Assembly (NCBI RefSeq): GCF_021440195.1
Contig: NZ_JAJTSZ010000003.1
Span: 248,001-312,000 of the forward strand
DNA: 64,000 nucleotides
Reading direction: 5' to 3'
From: Dyadobacter sp. CY356
Lineage (GTDB): Bacteria; Bacteroidota; Bacteroidia; Cytophagales; Spirosomataceae
Both the position numbers and the translations under genes were made by a program. The notes below the pieces were generated by a model. It made no database searches. It was not told the origin of the DNA and saw only the letters and a program-made list of their open reading frames with translations. This document shows, one piece after another, positions 44,898 through 52,912 of this stretch. Position 1 is the stretch's first letter; every line of letters begins with the position of its first letter.

Positions 44898-45323
44898 TTA
44901 ATTAAGCTGATCCATATAGATGAGCGTAAAAACCACGAATTGCAGAAAAGCAAATTCAATTAATTTGAAAGGTGTATTTTCAATTCCCGCCCAACATAAA
45001 ATAAGTCCGGTATATAAAATTATGTAAGGAGTTATCTTGACGGTTATGGCCTTTTCTTTTTGTATTAATTTAAAAACCATATCAATTTCATCTTTATTCC
45101 TGGGAATAATAAAATGGATATTTTTTGCGATTTTAGAAAGTTGAAAATGATTGGTGAAAAGAAATAAGCAGAATATTATAATAATGGAGAGTCCGGTAGT
45201 TAGAAAATGGGAATTAATAAAAAAGATTAATACTGCACAGGTGCTGGCAATAGCAGGAATTATAAATATTCCTTTACCACGTTCTTGAATGGAATTTTTG
45301 ATTTCTGCTAATTCATTTTCCAT
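44898..45323 (-). CDS. Small polytopic membrane protein, unknown
   Basis: 141 residues with four hydrophobic helices (IFIIPAIASTCAVLIFFINS, LTTGLSIIIIFCLFLFTNHF, TPYIILYTGLILCWAGIE, IEFAFLQFVVFTLIYMDQL) and a cytoplasmic-looking loop of charged residues (PRNKDEIDMVFKLIQKEKAI). No family is recognised. It stands between a kinase gene and the glutamate dehydrogenase terminator. Confidence 0.55.
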   Translation of the reverse strand: MENELAEIKNSIQERGKGIFIIPAIASTCAVLIFFINSHFLTTGLSIIIIFCLFLFTNHFQLSKIAKNIHFIIPRNKDEIDMVFKLIQKEKAITVKITPYIILYTGLILCWAGIENTPFKLIEFAFLQFVVFTLIYMDQLN

Positions 45324-45399
45324 AATTCCGGAAGCTTAGTTGAATCTTATAGAAAGGTATAGATAATTTACTGATAATCAAATTTTTAACTTAATAACA

Positions 45400-45437
45400 A
45401 AAAACGGAGAAAAGCATTTGCTCTTCTCCGTTTTTTA
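45400..45437 (-). terminator. Terminator of glutamate dehydrogenase
   Basis: AAAAACGGAGAAAAG and CTTCTCCGTTTTT pair over 13 bp with an 8-base loop, 16 bases past the stop of the leftward gene. Confidence 0.88.
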
Positions 45438-45452
45438 ATAAGAATCTTCTCC

Positions 45453-46727
45453 TTAAAATCCTCCACGGAATTTGTAAGTGCTTGATACTTTATCAATTGC
45501 AACGATATAAGCTGCTATCCGAAGTGAAACTTTATATTTTAACGAAACATCATAAACGTGATCGAATGCATCTTTCATGATCCGGTCTGTTCTGCGGTTT
45601 ACGCGTTCCAATGTCCATTTGTATCCAATACGATTTTGCACCCATTCAAAATAAGAAACGGTAACGCCGCCTGCGTTGGCCAAAATATCCGGCACAACCA
45701 TGATCCCTTTGTCGTTGATAATATCATCAGCCTTGAATGAAGTTGGTCCATTAGCACCTTCTACGATCATTTTGGCCTGAATACTTTCAACATTTCTGCG
45801 GGTGATCACATCTTCTTTGGCAGCAGGCACCAATAAATCTACGGGCAAAGAAAATATTTCATCTCCTGAAATTAATTCTGCGCCGGTAAATCCTTCCAGC
45901 GAGCCTTTGTTTGCATCGCGGTAAGCTATGGCCGCGGTAATGTCAATGCCTTTGTCATTATAATAAGCTCCGGAAATATCGCTGATTGCGTGAATACTGA
46001 CACCTCTTTCGCGTAAAAGGGAGGCTGCATGTGAACCCACATTTCCAAAACCCTGCACAACTGCCGTAGCACGATAAGGATTGATACGCAACTTTTCCAT
46101 ACCCGCCAAAGCAGAAACCATAACACCACGTCCGGTGGCTTCTGTGCGACCCAGTGATCCACCTAAAACAAGTGGCTTTCCTGTAACAACAGCCTGAACC
46201 GTCATTCCTTTCGCTTTGGAATATTCATCCATCAACCAGGCCATTTCTCTTGGGCCGGTGCCCATGTCCGGTGCAGGAATATCCTGGTCAGGACCGAAAA
46301 CATCCAACAGCGCCAGGGTATAACCACGCATTAAACGTTCCATTTCCCCGGCAGACATTTCGCGCGGATTACAAGCTACTCCACCTTTAGCACCACCGTA
46401 TGGAATATCTACTACGGCACATTTCCAGGTCATCCAGGCAGCCAGTGCGCGCACTTCATCAATATTTACATCCGGGTCAAAACGAATCCCGCCTTTACTC
46501 GGGCCCAGGATTGTTGAATGAATAACCCGGTATCCTTCAAAAACTTTTATTTTGCCGGAATCCATTGTGACAGGAATTCCTACGGTAACCTGTTTGCGGG
46601 GAACTTTCAAAATATGATACATTTCTTCGGAAATGCCTAAAAGTTCTACTGCCTTGTCAAATCGCTGCATCATAGACTCCAACGGATTTTCCTTATCCTT
46701 AATCGGAGCCGGTTCTATATATGCCAT
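45453..46727 (-). CDS. Glu/Leu/Phe/Val dehydrogenase (glutamate dehydrogenase)
   Basis: 424 residues, hexameric type. The substrate site is GPSKGGIRFDPDVNIDEVRA plus MTWKCAVVDIPYGGAKGGV, whose lysines bind the carboxylate and catalyse; the dinucleotide motif is VQGFGNVGSHAASLL (near residue 215). It interconverts glutamate and 2-oxoglutarate plus ammonia. An exact -7 element (TATGTTTG on the minus strand, 46790-46797) gives a leader of about 60 bases. Confidence 0.95.
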   Translation of the reverse strand: MAYIEPAPIKDKENPLESMMQRFDKAVELLGISEEMYHILKVPRKQVTVGIPVTMDSGKIKVFEGYRVIHSTILGPSKGGIRFDPDVNIDEVRALAAWMTWKCAVVDIPYGGAKGGVACNPREMSAGEMERLMRGYTLALLDVFGPDQDIPAPDMGTGPREMAWLMDEYSKAKGMTVQAVVTGKPLVLGGSLGRTEATGRGVMVSALAGMEKLRINPYRATAVVQGFGNVGSHAASLLRERGVSIHAISDISGAYYNDKGIDITAAIAYRDANKGSLEGFTGAELISGDEIFSLPVDLLVPAAKEDVITRRNVESIQAKMIVEGANGPTSFKADDIINDKGIMVVPDILANAGGVTVSYFEWVQNRIGYKWTLERVNRRTDRIMKDAFDHVYDVSLKYKVSLRIAAYIVAIDKVSSTYKFRGGF

Positions 46728-46789
46728 TTTACTTTCTAATTAATAATCTGATAATAAGTATGTTAATGTATTCTTATTGTTTGATAATA

Positions 46790-46797
46790 CAAACATA
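46790..46797 (-). promoter_or_regulatory. -7 promoter element of glutamate dehydrogenase
   Basis: Minus-strand TATGTTTG is an exact TAnnTTTG, 62 bases before the ATG. Confidence 0.4.
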
Positions 46798-46970
46798 CGT
46801 GATTTCAACATATTAAAGATGCAACCTGTTCAATCTTGAAATTGTATAAAAATTTTCTTTAAAAATATTATTTTATAGTTATTAACATTGTTGAAACAAT
46901 GACCCTGCATAAATGTCTCTTTCCAAATTTTTACTATGATTTACCAGGAAACTGAGAATGAAAAAAAACA

Positions 46971-47002
46971 AAAAAAAGGAGCACAAATTTGTGCTCCTTT
47001 TC
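46971..47002 (-). terminator. Terminator of typA
   Basis: AAGGAGCACAAATTTGTGCTCCTT is a self-complementary 24-base core (quoted in two halves: AAGGAGCACAAA and TTTGTGCTCCTT) flanked by an A-run that becomes a U-run on the minus strand, 28 bases past the typA stop. Confidence 0.85.
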
Positions 47003-47029
47003 AATAAAGATTTTGATTCAGCGATCAGA

Positions 47030-48844
47030 CTAAACCATTTCGATTTTAGCACCGAAACGTTTACGATCGTTTTCTTCAAGATATATTTTCCGCATACGCA
47101 TGCTCTGCGGCGTAACTTCAAGATATTCGTCTTTCTGGATATATTCCATTGATTCCTCCAAAGAGAAATTAATTTTTGGAACGATACGAAGTCCGTCATC
47201 CGTACCAGAAGCACGCATGTTGGTCAGTTTCTTCGCTTCCTGCAAGTTTACAACGATATCATTTGGACGAGTATGTTCTCCGATTACCTGGCCAGTGTAA
47301 ATTTCTTCACCTGGTTCAACAAAGAAACGACCGCGATCCTGCAATTTGTCAATTGTGTAACCTGTTGCTGCACCCGTGTTTTTAGAGATGATCGATCCAC
47401 TGTTACGGCCTGGAATTGGTCCGCGGAATGGTTCGAAGCTTTTGAAACGGTGAGTCATTACAGCTTCTCCTTGTGTTGCAGTCAATACGTTAGAACGAAG
47501 ACCGATCAAACCACGCGATGGAATTTCGAATTCCAAATGCTGCAAATCTCCTTTTGGTTCCATAATCAAAAGCTCACCTTTACGTTGAGTAGCCAATTCG
47601 ATTACTTTACCGGCAGATGATTCAGGAACGTCAACTACCAATGTCTCAATTGGTTCAAGGCGCTGGCCATTATCGTCAGTTTTGAAAAGAACCTGAGGCT
47701 GTCCAACTTGTAGCTCATAACCTTCACGACGCATCGTTTCGATCAAAACTGACAAGTGAAGAATACCGCGACCAAATACAAGGAATTTATCTTCAGTATC
47801 TGTTGATTCTACACGAAGTGCAAGATTTTTCTCAGTTTCTTTCATCAAACGATCACGTAAGTGACGAGATGTTACAAACTTGCCTTCTTTACCGTAGAAA
47901 GGAGAGTTGTTGATTGTGAACAACATGTTCAACGTTGGTTCGTCAACTGAAATACGTGGAAGTGCTTCCGGGTTTTCAGCATCTGCCAAAGTATCACCGA
48001 TTTCGAAATCTTCAATACCTGTAACAGCGCAAATATCACCAGCTTCAACTTCGGTTACTTTTACTCTTCCAAGCCCTTCAAAAACCTGAAGTTCTTTGAT
48101 TTTTACTTTTTTGAAAACGCCGTCCGCTTTGCAAAGCGTCATTGCTGCGCCTTCTTTCAAAGTTCCACGCAAAACACGTCCAATTGCGATACGACCTACG
48201 AATGCATTGTAGTCAAGAGACGTAATTTGCATTTGCGGAGTACCTGGGTGGATAATGGCAGCAGGAATCTGATCAATAATAGTATCCAGCAAGAAAGTGA
48301 TGTTGTCGGTAGGAGTTCTCCAGTCCGGGCCCATCCAGCCTTGTTTTGATGAACCGTAAACGGTTGTAAAGTCAAGTTGGTCTTCGGTTGCACCAAGGTT
48401 GAACATCAAATCGAAAACGTTTTCCTGAACTTCTTCAGGGCGGCAGTTTTCTTTATCAACTTTGTTAACAACAACGATAGGTTTCAAACCAAGCTGAATC
48501 GCTTTTGATAAAACGAAACGCGTTTGAGGCATAGGGCCTTCAAATGCATCCACGAGTAACAAAACACCGTCAGCCATTTTAAGTACACGCTCCACTTCAC
48601 CACCAAAATCGGCGTGACCTGGTGTGTCAATAACATTGATTTTGTAGTCTTTATAACGTACCGAAACGTTTTTCGAAACGATAGTAATTCCTCGTTCGCG
48701 TTCAAGATCATTATTATCAAGAATCAGATCGCCGAATTCCTGGTTTTCACGAAAAAGCTTCGAAGCATGAATGATTTTGTCGACCAATGTTGTTTTGCCG
48801 TGGTCAACGTGCGCAATGATTGCGATGTTACGAATGGATTGCAT
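47030..48844 (-). CDS. typA: Ribosome-associated GTPase TypA/BipA
   Basis: 604 residues from the ATG at 48844; an upstream ATG at 48907 would add 21 residues not seen in the family. G motifs: AHVDHGKTTL (G1), RGITI with ERERGITIVSKNV (G2), DTPGHADFGGEVER (G3), VVNKVDKE (G4). The C-terminus has EF-G domain V-like and the TypA-specific domain (RMRKIYLEENDRKR). TypA binds 70S ribosomes and aids 50S assembly and growth under stress or cold. A -7 element at 48948-48955 gives a leader of about 100 bases. Confidence 0.97.
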   Translation of the reverse strand: MQSIRNIAIIAHVDHGKTTLVDKIIHASKLFRENQEFGDLILDNNDLERERGITIVSKNVSVRYKDYKINVIDTPGHADFGGEVERVLKMADGVLLLVDAFEGPMPQTRFVLSKAIQLGLKPIVVVNKVDKENCRPEEVQENVFDLMFNLGATEDQLDFTTVYGSSKQGWMGPDWRTPTDNITFLLDTIIDQIPAAIIHPGTPQMQITSLDYNAFVGRIAIGRVLRGTLKEGAAMTLCKADGVFKKVKIKELQVFEGLGRVKVTEVEAGDICAVTGIEDFEIGDTLADAENPEALPRISVDEPTLNMLFTINNSPFYGKEGKFVTSRHLRDRLMKETEKNLALRVESTDTEDKFLVFGRGILHLSVLIETMRREGYELQVGQPQVLFKTDDNGQRLEPIETLVVDVPESSAGKVIELATQRKGELLIMEPKGDLQHLEFEIPSRGLIGLRSNVLTATQGEAVMTHRFKSFEPFRGPIPGRNSGSIISKNTGAATGYTIDKLQDRGRFFVEPGEEIYTGQVIGEHTRPNDIVVNLQEAKKLTNMRASGTDDGLRIVPKINFSLEESMEYIQKDEYLEVTPQSMRMRKIYLEENDRKRFGAKIEMV

Positions 48845-48947
48845 TGTTTTATGAGTCAATTGTTTACGGTTAACAGCAGGCACAGTAATAGGTGCCCCCC
48901 GGCTCACCGCTATGCTGTGTTCTTGCTGAACTTTCTGAAATAAGGTG

Positions 48948-48955
48948 CAAAGATA
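48948..48955 (-). promoter_or_regulatory. -7 promoter element of typA
   Basis: Minus-strand TATCTTTG is an exact TAnnTTTG; transcription would begin about 100 bases before the chosen ATG, which supports a start at 48844 or 48907. Confidence 0.4.
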
Positions 48956-49132
48956 CGTAGTTTTTTGGCTGAATAACAGTAATTTACAATTATTTTATTG
49001 TTACCAATTCAAAAACGCCATTTAGGCTAAGAGAAGTGCAAAAAGTGTTGAAAAATATTAGATGGATGCAATTGGCTGTTTTTATGAAAAACCTTCATCT
49101 TCACAACAATTAAAATGATTAAACTTGTTCAC

Positions 49133-49606
49133 TTAATACATTTTTATCTCAGGCCCCTCCCATGTTTTTGCTTCTGGATTTATATCTTCATACAAAACGG
49201 ACCTTCTTGCCAACTCATCAATTTTACATTTAAACTCTGATGGTAATGGCTCTCCCTTTAATGGAATAAAACCAATTTTTATATCTGCATGAGCAGGGTT
49301 TTTTCTTTTTGGAGTGCTGATTATGTTTGCCATAGCACTTTTGATCTGCTTTGCACTAATAGTAGCAATACCAAAATATCTTCTTTTGTCCTGAGGCTTT
49401 TGATTTTGAAAGCCGTGATTTTTACAAAACTCAATATTTGAATGATTTAAGCGAATAACCGACACTTCGTCCAAACCAGCGGGTGATTTGAAAGCATTCG
49501 GAAGAACATATTTTTTGTTGTCTTTAGAGAACCGAACATTGATCGGAGAAAAAATGATTCTTACAATTGTCTCATTATTGTCAATTGAATTTGGTACTTC
49601 CGTCAT
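49133..49606 (-). CDS. Uncharacterised protein, second gene of a coupled pair
   Basis: 157 residues, soluble, no signal peptide. It is not a known enzyme. Visible features are VSVIRLNHSNIEFCKNHGFQ near residue 50, an IATISAKQIKSAMANI helix, KRKNPAHADIKIGF near 105 and an ELARRSVLYEDINPE segment. The NPAHADI block resembles a short motif I recall from proteins that sit beside WDG-type genes such as its upstream neighbour in other bacteria, where the pair has no known function. Start and upstream stop share one base (TAATG). Confidence 0.55.
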   Translation of the reverse strand: MTEVPNSIDNNETIVRIIFSPINVRFSKDNKKYVLPNAFKSPAGLDEVSVIRLNHSNIEFCKNHGFQNQKPQDKRRYFGIATISAKQIKSAMANIISTPKRKNPAHADIKIGFIPLKGEPLPSEFKCKIDELARRSVLYEDINPEAKTWEGPEIKMY

Positions 49607-49995
49607 CAGCGACTTAAATTGGATTGAACACGTTTTGCAAAGTCGTCAATTTCTAATTCTCCAAATTTATTATTATCAAAGAATGCGGGTTCACTTGATT
49701 CTAGTTTCACATAATAAGAAAAGGACGTGTTGCCAACTTCAAGAGATATAATCTCGTTTGACCCATTTTCCCAATCGATCGATATTGTCCCATGTGGGTT
49801 TGGATAAAGCGCAGAGATTCCTGACAGTGCTGAATTCGAAAGTCGGTTCGTAATTGAAATTGCGTTTGCTGCACTTTCCACTTCAAGAGGTAATGCACCG
49901 AATCCGTCCCAATCGTGGTTTAGGCTGGCAAATGAAACAATTTCTTTAATTACTTGACTGCGTTCAAGATTAGTGTCTGTGATATAACTTTTCAT
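49606..49995 (-). CDS. Uncharacterised WDG-motif protein, first gene of a coupled pair
   Basis: 129 residues, acidic, soluble. The N-terminal helix and LNHDWDGFGALPLEVESAANAI (here quoted as HDWDGFGALPLEVES) are followed by ALYPNPHGTISIDWENG and EIISLEVGNTSFSYYVKL, a small beta-rich fold with an aromatic/glycine turn. Proteins with a WDG-GA-P motif and a following dGsI-leW strand are widespread and unassigned in my memory of genomes. It is coupled by a one-base overlap to the next gene. AT-rich composition suggests accessory DNA between typA and a housekeeping-like peptidase. Confidence 0.55.
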   Translation of the reverse strand: MKSYITDTNLERSQVIKEIVSFASLNHDWDGFGALPLEVESAANAISITNRLSNSALSGISALYPNPHGTISIDWENGSNEIISLEVGNTSFSYYVKLESSEPAFFDNNKFGELEIDDFAKRVQSNLSR

Positions 49996-50162
49996 AGTAA
50001 CATTAAATAATGTGCTATTGGTGAATAGGCAATCCTCTTAGTTATAATCAAATTTAATTTACAGAACAAGATAAATAAAATTCATAAGCATAACAAGAAT
50101 TTGGCTTTCGCCGTTGACTTTATTTCCTTTGTACGAATTCTATTTCTTTTCTAATTCCTAAT

Positions 50163-51755
50163 ATGAATAAAAACCTACTCGCAGGAATGTTCCTGACGCT
50201 CACGACTTTGAGCTATGCGCAGGATGATGCGACAAAATATGCAGAAAGCATAACACCTCAGGATCTAAAAAAACACCTTGTTATTATTGCATCCGATAGT
50301 CTGGAAGGTCGTGATACAGGCTCTCCCGGACAGAAAAAAGCGGCGGAATATGTTTCTAAATATTTTCAGTCCTATGGTTTACAGCCTATTGCTGATAATG
50401 GTGACGGAGCAAAATCTTACCTTCAAAAATACAAACTTTACAAACGCAGCTATGGCGATGTTTTTGTAAAAATAGATGGTAAAAAATATACTTTTAATAA
50501 GGATTTTTATCTTAACGGTCTGATTAGCATTCCGGAAGAAACTGAAACGCCTGTTGTTTTTGCCGGATATGGAATTGAAGAAGGTACGTATAATGATTAT
50601 GCAAATCTTGATGTGACCGGTAAGTCAGTTATTCTTTTTGAGGGAGAGCCTAAATCGGAAGATGGGAAATTTCTTCTAAATAATACTACTGAAAAAACGA
50701 AGTGGAGCGGACCGCTTTCATGGCAGCAAAAAGTGAAAGTAGCTTTGGCAAAAGGTGCGAAATATGTGTTTATTATTACGGATAAAAGTGGAGAGGATCT
50801 GGATAAAGAAATTCGTCAGCGCGCTGTAATGGCCAGAAGATTCAGTTCGCCGACTTTGAAACCTGTTCAAGAGTCTCCCAACGGCATGGCGTCTTTTGTT
50901 ATTATGCCTGAAATGGCTGCTTCTTTGCTGAAAACATCGTCTCAAAAACTCAGCAAAATAAAGTCAGATCTGGATAAAGGAAGCAAATCCACTGCAAAAC
51001 CTTTGACAGGTAAGGCATCTTTCAAAGCAGAACGTATAACGGAAATTGTTAATACCGAAAATGTAGCCGGATTTATGGAAGGCACGGATAAAAAGGATGA
51101 GGTTTTGGTGATTTCTGCTCATTTGGATCATATCGGGATTTCGGCTAATGGAGAAATCAATAACGGGGCTGATGATGATGGTTCTGGAACTGTATCCATA
51201 GTAGAAATTGCAGAAGCATTCAGCAAAGCAAAAGCGGACGGAAAGGGACCAAGAAGAAGTATTTTGTTTTTAAATGTTACAGGTGAAGAAAAAGGACTTT
51301 TTGGTTCGGAGTATTATTCAGAAAATCCATTATTGCCCTTAGCAAATACGATTGCTGATTTGAATATTGACATGATTGGCCGTGTGGATGAGGCCCACAA
51401 AAATGATCCAAAATATGTATATGTGATCGGTGCTGATAAATTATCATCGGAACTTCATGCGATCAGCGAAGAGGCGAATAAAAAATATGTTAACTACAAA
51501 CTGGATTATACTTTCAATGATGCAAAAGATCCAAACCGGTTTTATTACCGCTCAGATCATTACAATTTTGCCAAGAAAAATATCCCTGTGATTTTCTATT
51601 TTACAGGCGTTCATGAAGATTACCACCGTCCGGGCGATGACGTTGAAAAAATCATGTTCGACAAACAGGCTCCGATTGTCAAACTGGTATTTTACACGGC
51701 CTGGGAACTGGCTAATCGGGAAGAGCGAATTAAAGTTGATAGTCACAAGGAATAA
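50163..51755 (+). CDS. M28-family metallopeptidase, exported
   Basis: 530 residues with signal peptide MNKNLLAGMFLTLTTLSYAQ. A PA-like insert (about 120-260) precedes the M28 zinc site: H in VISAHLDHIG, D in INNGADDDGSGT, EE in VTGEEKGLFGSEYY, D in LNIDMIGRVDE and H in FTGVHEDYHRPGDD. It is a di-zinc aminopeptidase, probably periplasmic or outer-membrane, for protein use as nutrient. All five ligand positions are visible, so it should be active. Confidence 0.93.
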   Translation: MNKNLLAGMFLTLTTLSYAQDDATKYAESITPQDLKKHLVIIASDSLEGRDTGSPGQKKAAEYVSKYFQSYGLQPIADNGDGAKSYLQKYKLYKRSYGDVFVKIDGKKYTFNKDFYLNGLISIPEETETPVVFAGYGIEEGTYNDYANLDVTGKSVILFEGEPKSEDGKFLLNNTTEKTKWSGPLSWQQKVKVALAKGAKYVFIITDKSGEDLDKEIRQRAVMARRFSSPTLKPVQESPNGMASFVIMPEMAASLLKTSSQKLSKIKSDLDKGSKSTAKPLTGKASFKAERITEIVNTENVAGFMEGTDKKDEVLVISAHLDHIGISANGEINNGADDDGSGTVSIVEIAEAFSKAKADGKGPRRSILFLNVTGEEKGLFGSEYYSENPLLPLANTIADLNIDMIGRVDEAHKNDPKYVYVIGADKLSSELHAISEEANKKYVNYKLDYTFNDAKDPNRFYYRSDHYNFAKKNIPVIFYFTGVHEDYHRPGDDVEKIMFDKQAPIVKLVFYTAWELANREERIKVDSHKE

Positions 51756-51776
51756 GTTTTGGAAAATTAAAAGGGA

Positions 51777-51817
51777 AGAGACGCAAGGAATAACCAAAAC
51801 TTTGCGTCTCTTTGTTT
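51777..51817 (+). terminator. Terminator after the M28 gene
   Basis: AGAGACGCAA and TTGCGTCTCT pair perfectly over 10 bp, followed by TTGTTTTG. Confidence 0.82.
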
Positions 51818-51848
51818 TGCTCGAAATAGTAAATTAATTGTTTATCAA

Positions 51849-52715
51849 ATGAAGATCAGATCGTTAATTATTGGCTTGTTTTTCTGGGCTGGAATTGTCT
51901 CAGCTCAAAATACACCTAAGGAAAATTCACTTCTTTGGGAAATTTCCGGCAAGGGGCTTTCAAAGCCTTCTTACCTTTTTGGCACGATACATCTGATTTG
52001 TCCGACCGATTTTTCACTAAGTGATTCGTTGAAAAATGCCATTTCAAAAACCCAGCAGTTGGCGCTGGAAATTGATATGGATGATCCGGCATTAATGGGC
52101 ACTATGACAAAAACAATGTTTATGGCTGATGGTAAAACTTTGCAGGGAATTCTTACTGAAAACCAATATGCGCAGTTGAGTCAATTTTATAAGGATTCAT
52201 TAGGAATGAGTATCACCTCATTTGGAAGAGCCAAACCCTTTATGCTCATGGGGCCGATGTTTAATAAAATACTTGGATGTGAGCCGCAATCATACGAAAT
52301 TTCATTAATGAGCCTGGCAGCAAAACAAAAATCAGAAGTGATTGGTCTTGAAACCATTGAAGAGCAAATGGCTATTTTTGATACCATACCATACAATCGT
52401 CAGGCAGAAATGCTTCTTTCAATGATTGATAAATTACCAGAAACAAAATCCGAATTCCATGACATGGTCGAGTTGTACAAAAAGCAGGATTTGCAAAGTT
52501 TATATAACCTGACTTTGAAAAGTGAATTTGGTATGGATGGGCAGGATGAGGTTATGCTTTTTCAACGTAATCAAAAATGGATTAAACGAATTGATAAAGT
52601 AGTACATGAAAAACCTACTTTCATTGCTGTTGGCGCAGCACATTTGGGTGGAGAAAAAGGCGTTATTGCTTTGTTGAGAAAAGATGGGTTTAGGGTTAGG
52701 GCTGTTGGGAAATAA
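51849..52715 (+). CDS. TraB/GumN-family protein, exported
   Basis: 288 residues with a signal peptide (ends GIVSAQ). Family hallmarks are SYLFGTIHLICPTDFSLSDS (the GTxH motif, near residue 42), QLALEIDMDDPALMG, and the C-terminal FIAVGAAHLGGEKGVIALLR with its GxxH. Members are thought to be metal-dependent hydrolases with a Tiki-like fold; bacterial substrates are not established. No link to neighbours is evident. Confidence 0.92.
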   Translation: MKIRSLIIGLFFWAGIVSAQNTPKENSLLWEISGKGLSKPSYLFGTIHLICPTDFSLSDSLKNAISKTQQLALEIDMDDPALMGTMTKTMFMADGKTLQGILTENQYAQLSQFYKDSLGMSITSFGRAKPFMLMGPMFNKILGCEPQSYEISLMSLAAKQKSEVIGLETIEEQMAIFDTIPYNRQAEMLLSMIDKLPETKSEFHDMVELYKKQDLQSLYNLTLKSEFGMDGQDEVMLFQRNQKWIKRIDKVVHEKPTFIAVGAAHLGGEKGVIALLRKDGFRVRAVGK

Positions 52716-52732
52716 AATCAAAGAAATTAATT

Positions 52733-52891
52733 ATGAAGACTATAGCTAACAAAGGAAAAAGTAATATCAGCAGAAAGTTACCTGATATTTCTAATGATTC
52801 ATTTTTCTTGCAAAAGAAGCAAAATGCCATTGAGTTTTTGAAACAACATCCTATCCCGGAAAATTTGCTCAAAAAGCAGAAAGCAGATTAG
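52733..52891 (+). CDS. Small basic protein, 52 residues
   Basis: ATG at 52733 opens a frame of 52 codons: MKTIANKGKSNISRKLPDIS followed by NDSFFLQKKQNAIEFLKQHP, ending NLLKKQKAD. It fits between the TraB gene (17 bases upstream) and nuoN (convergent), is lysine-rich and has a likely helix. No signal peptide or known motif. Coding status rests on length, composition and the tidy fit; it could be chance. Confidence 0.4.
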   Translation: MKTIANKGKSNISRKLPDISNDSFFLQKKQNAIEFLKQHPIPENLLKKQKAD

Positions 52892-52912
52892 TGGTTTTCA
52901 GGATTATTAGTG

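Noticed and set aside
48845..48907. Upstream start of TypA at 48907
   Set aside because: It adds 21 residues before the highly conserved MQSIRNIAIIAHVDHGKTT start; kept only as an alternative.
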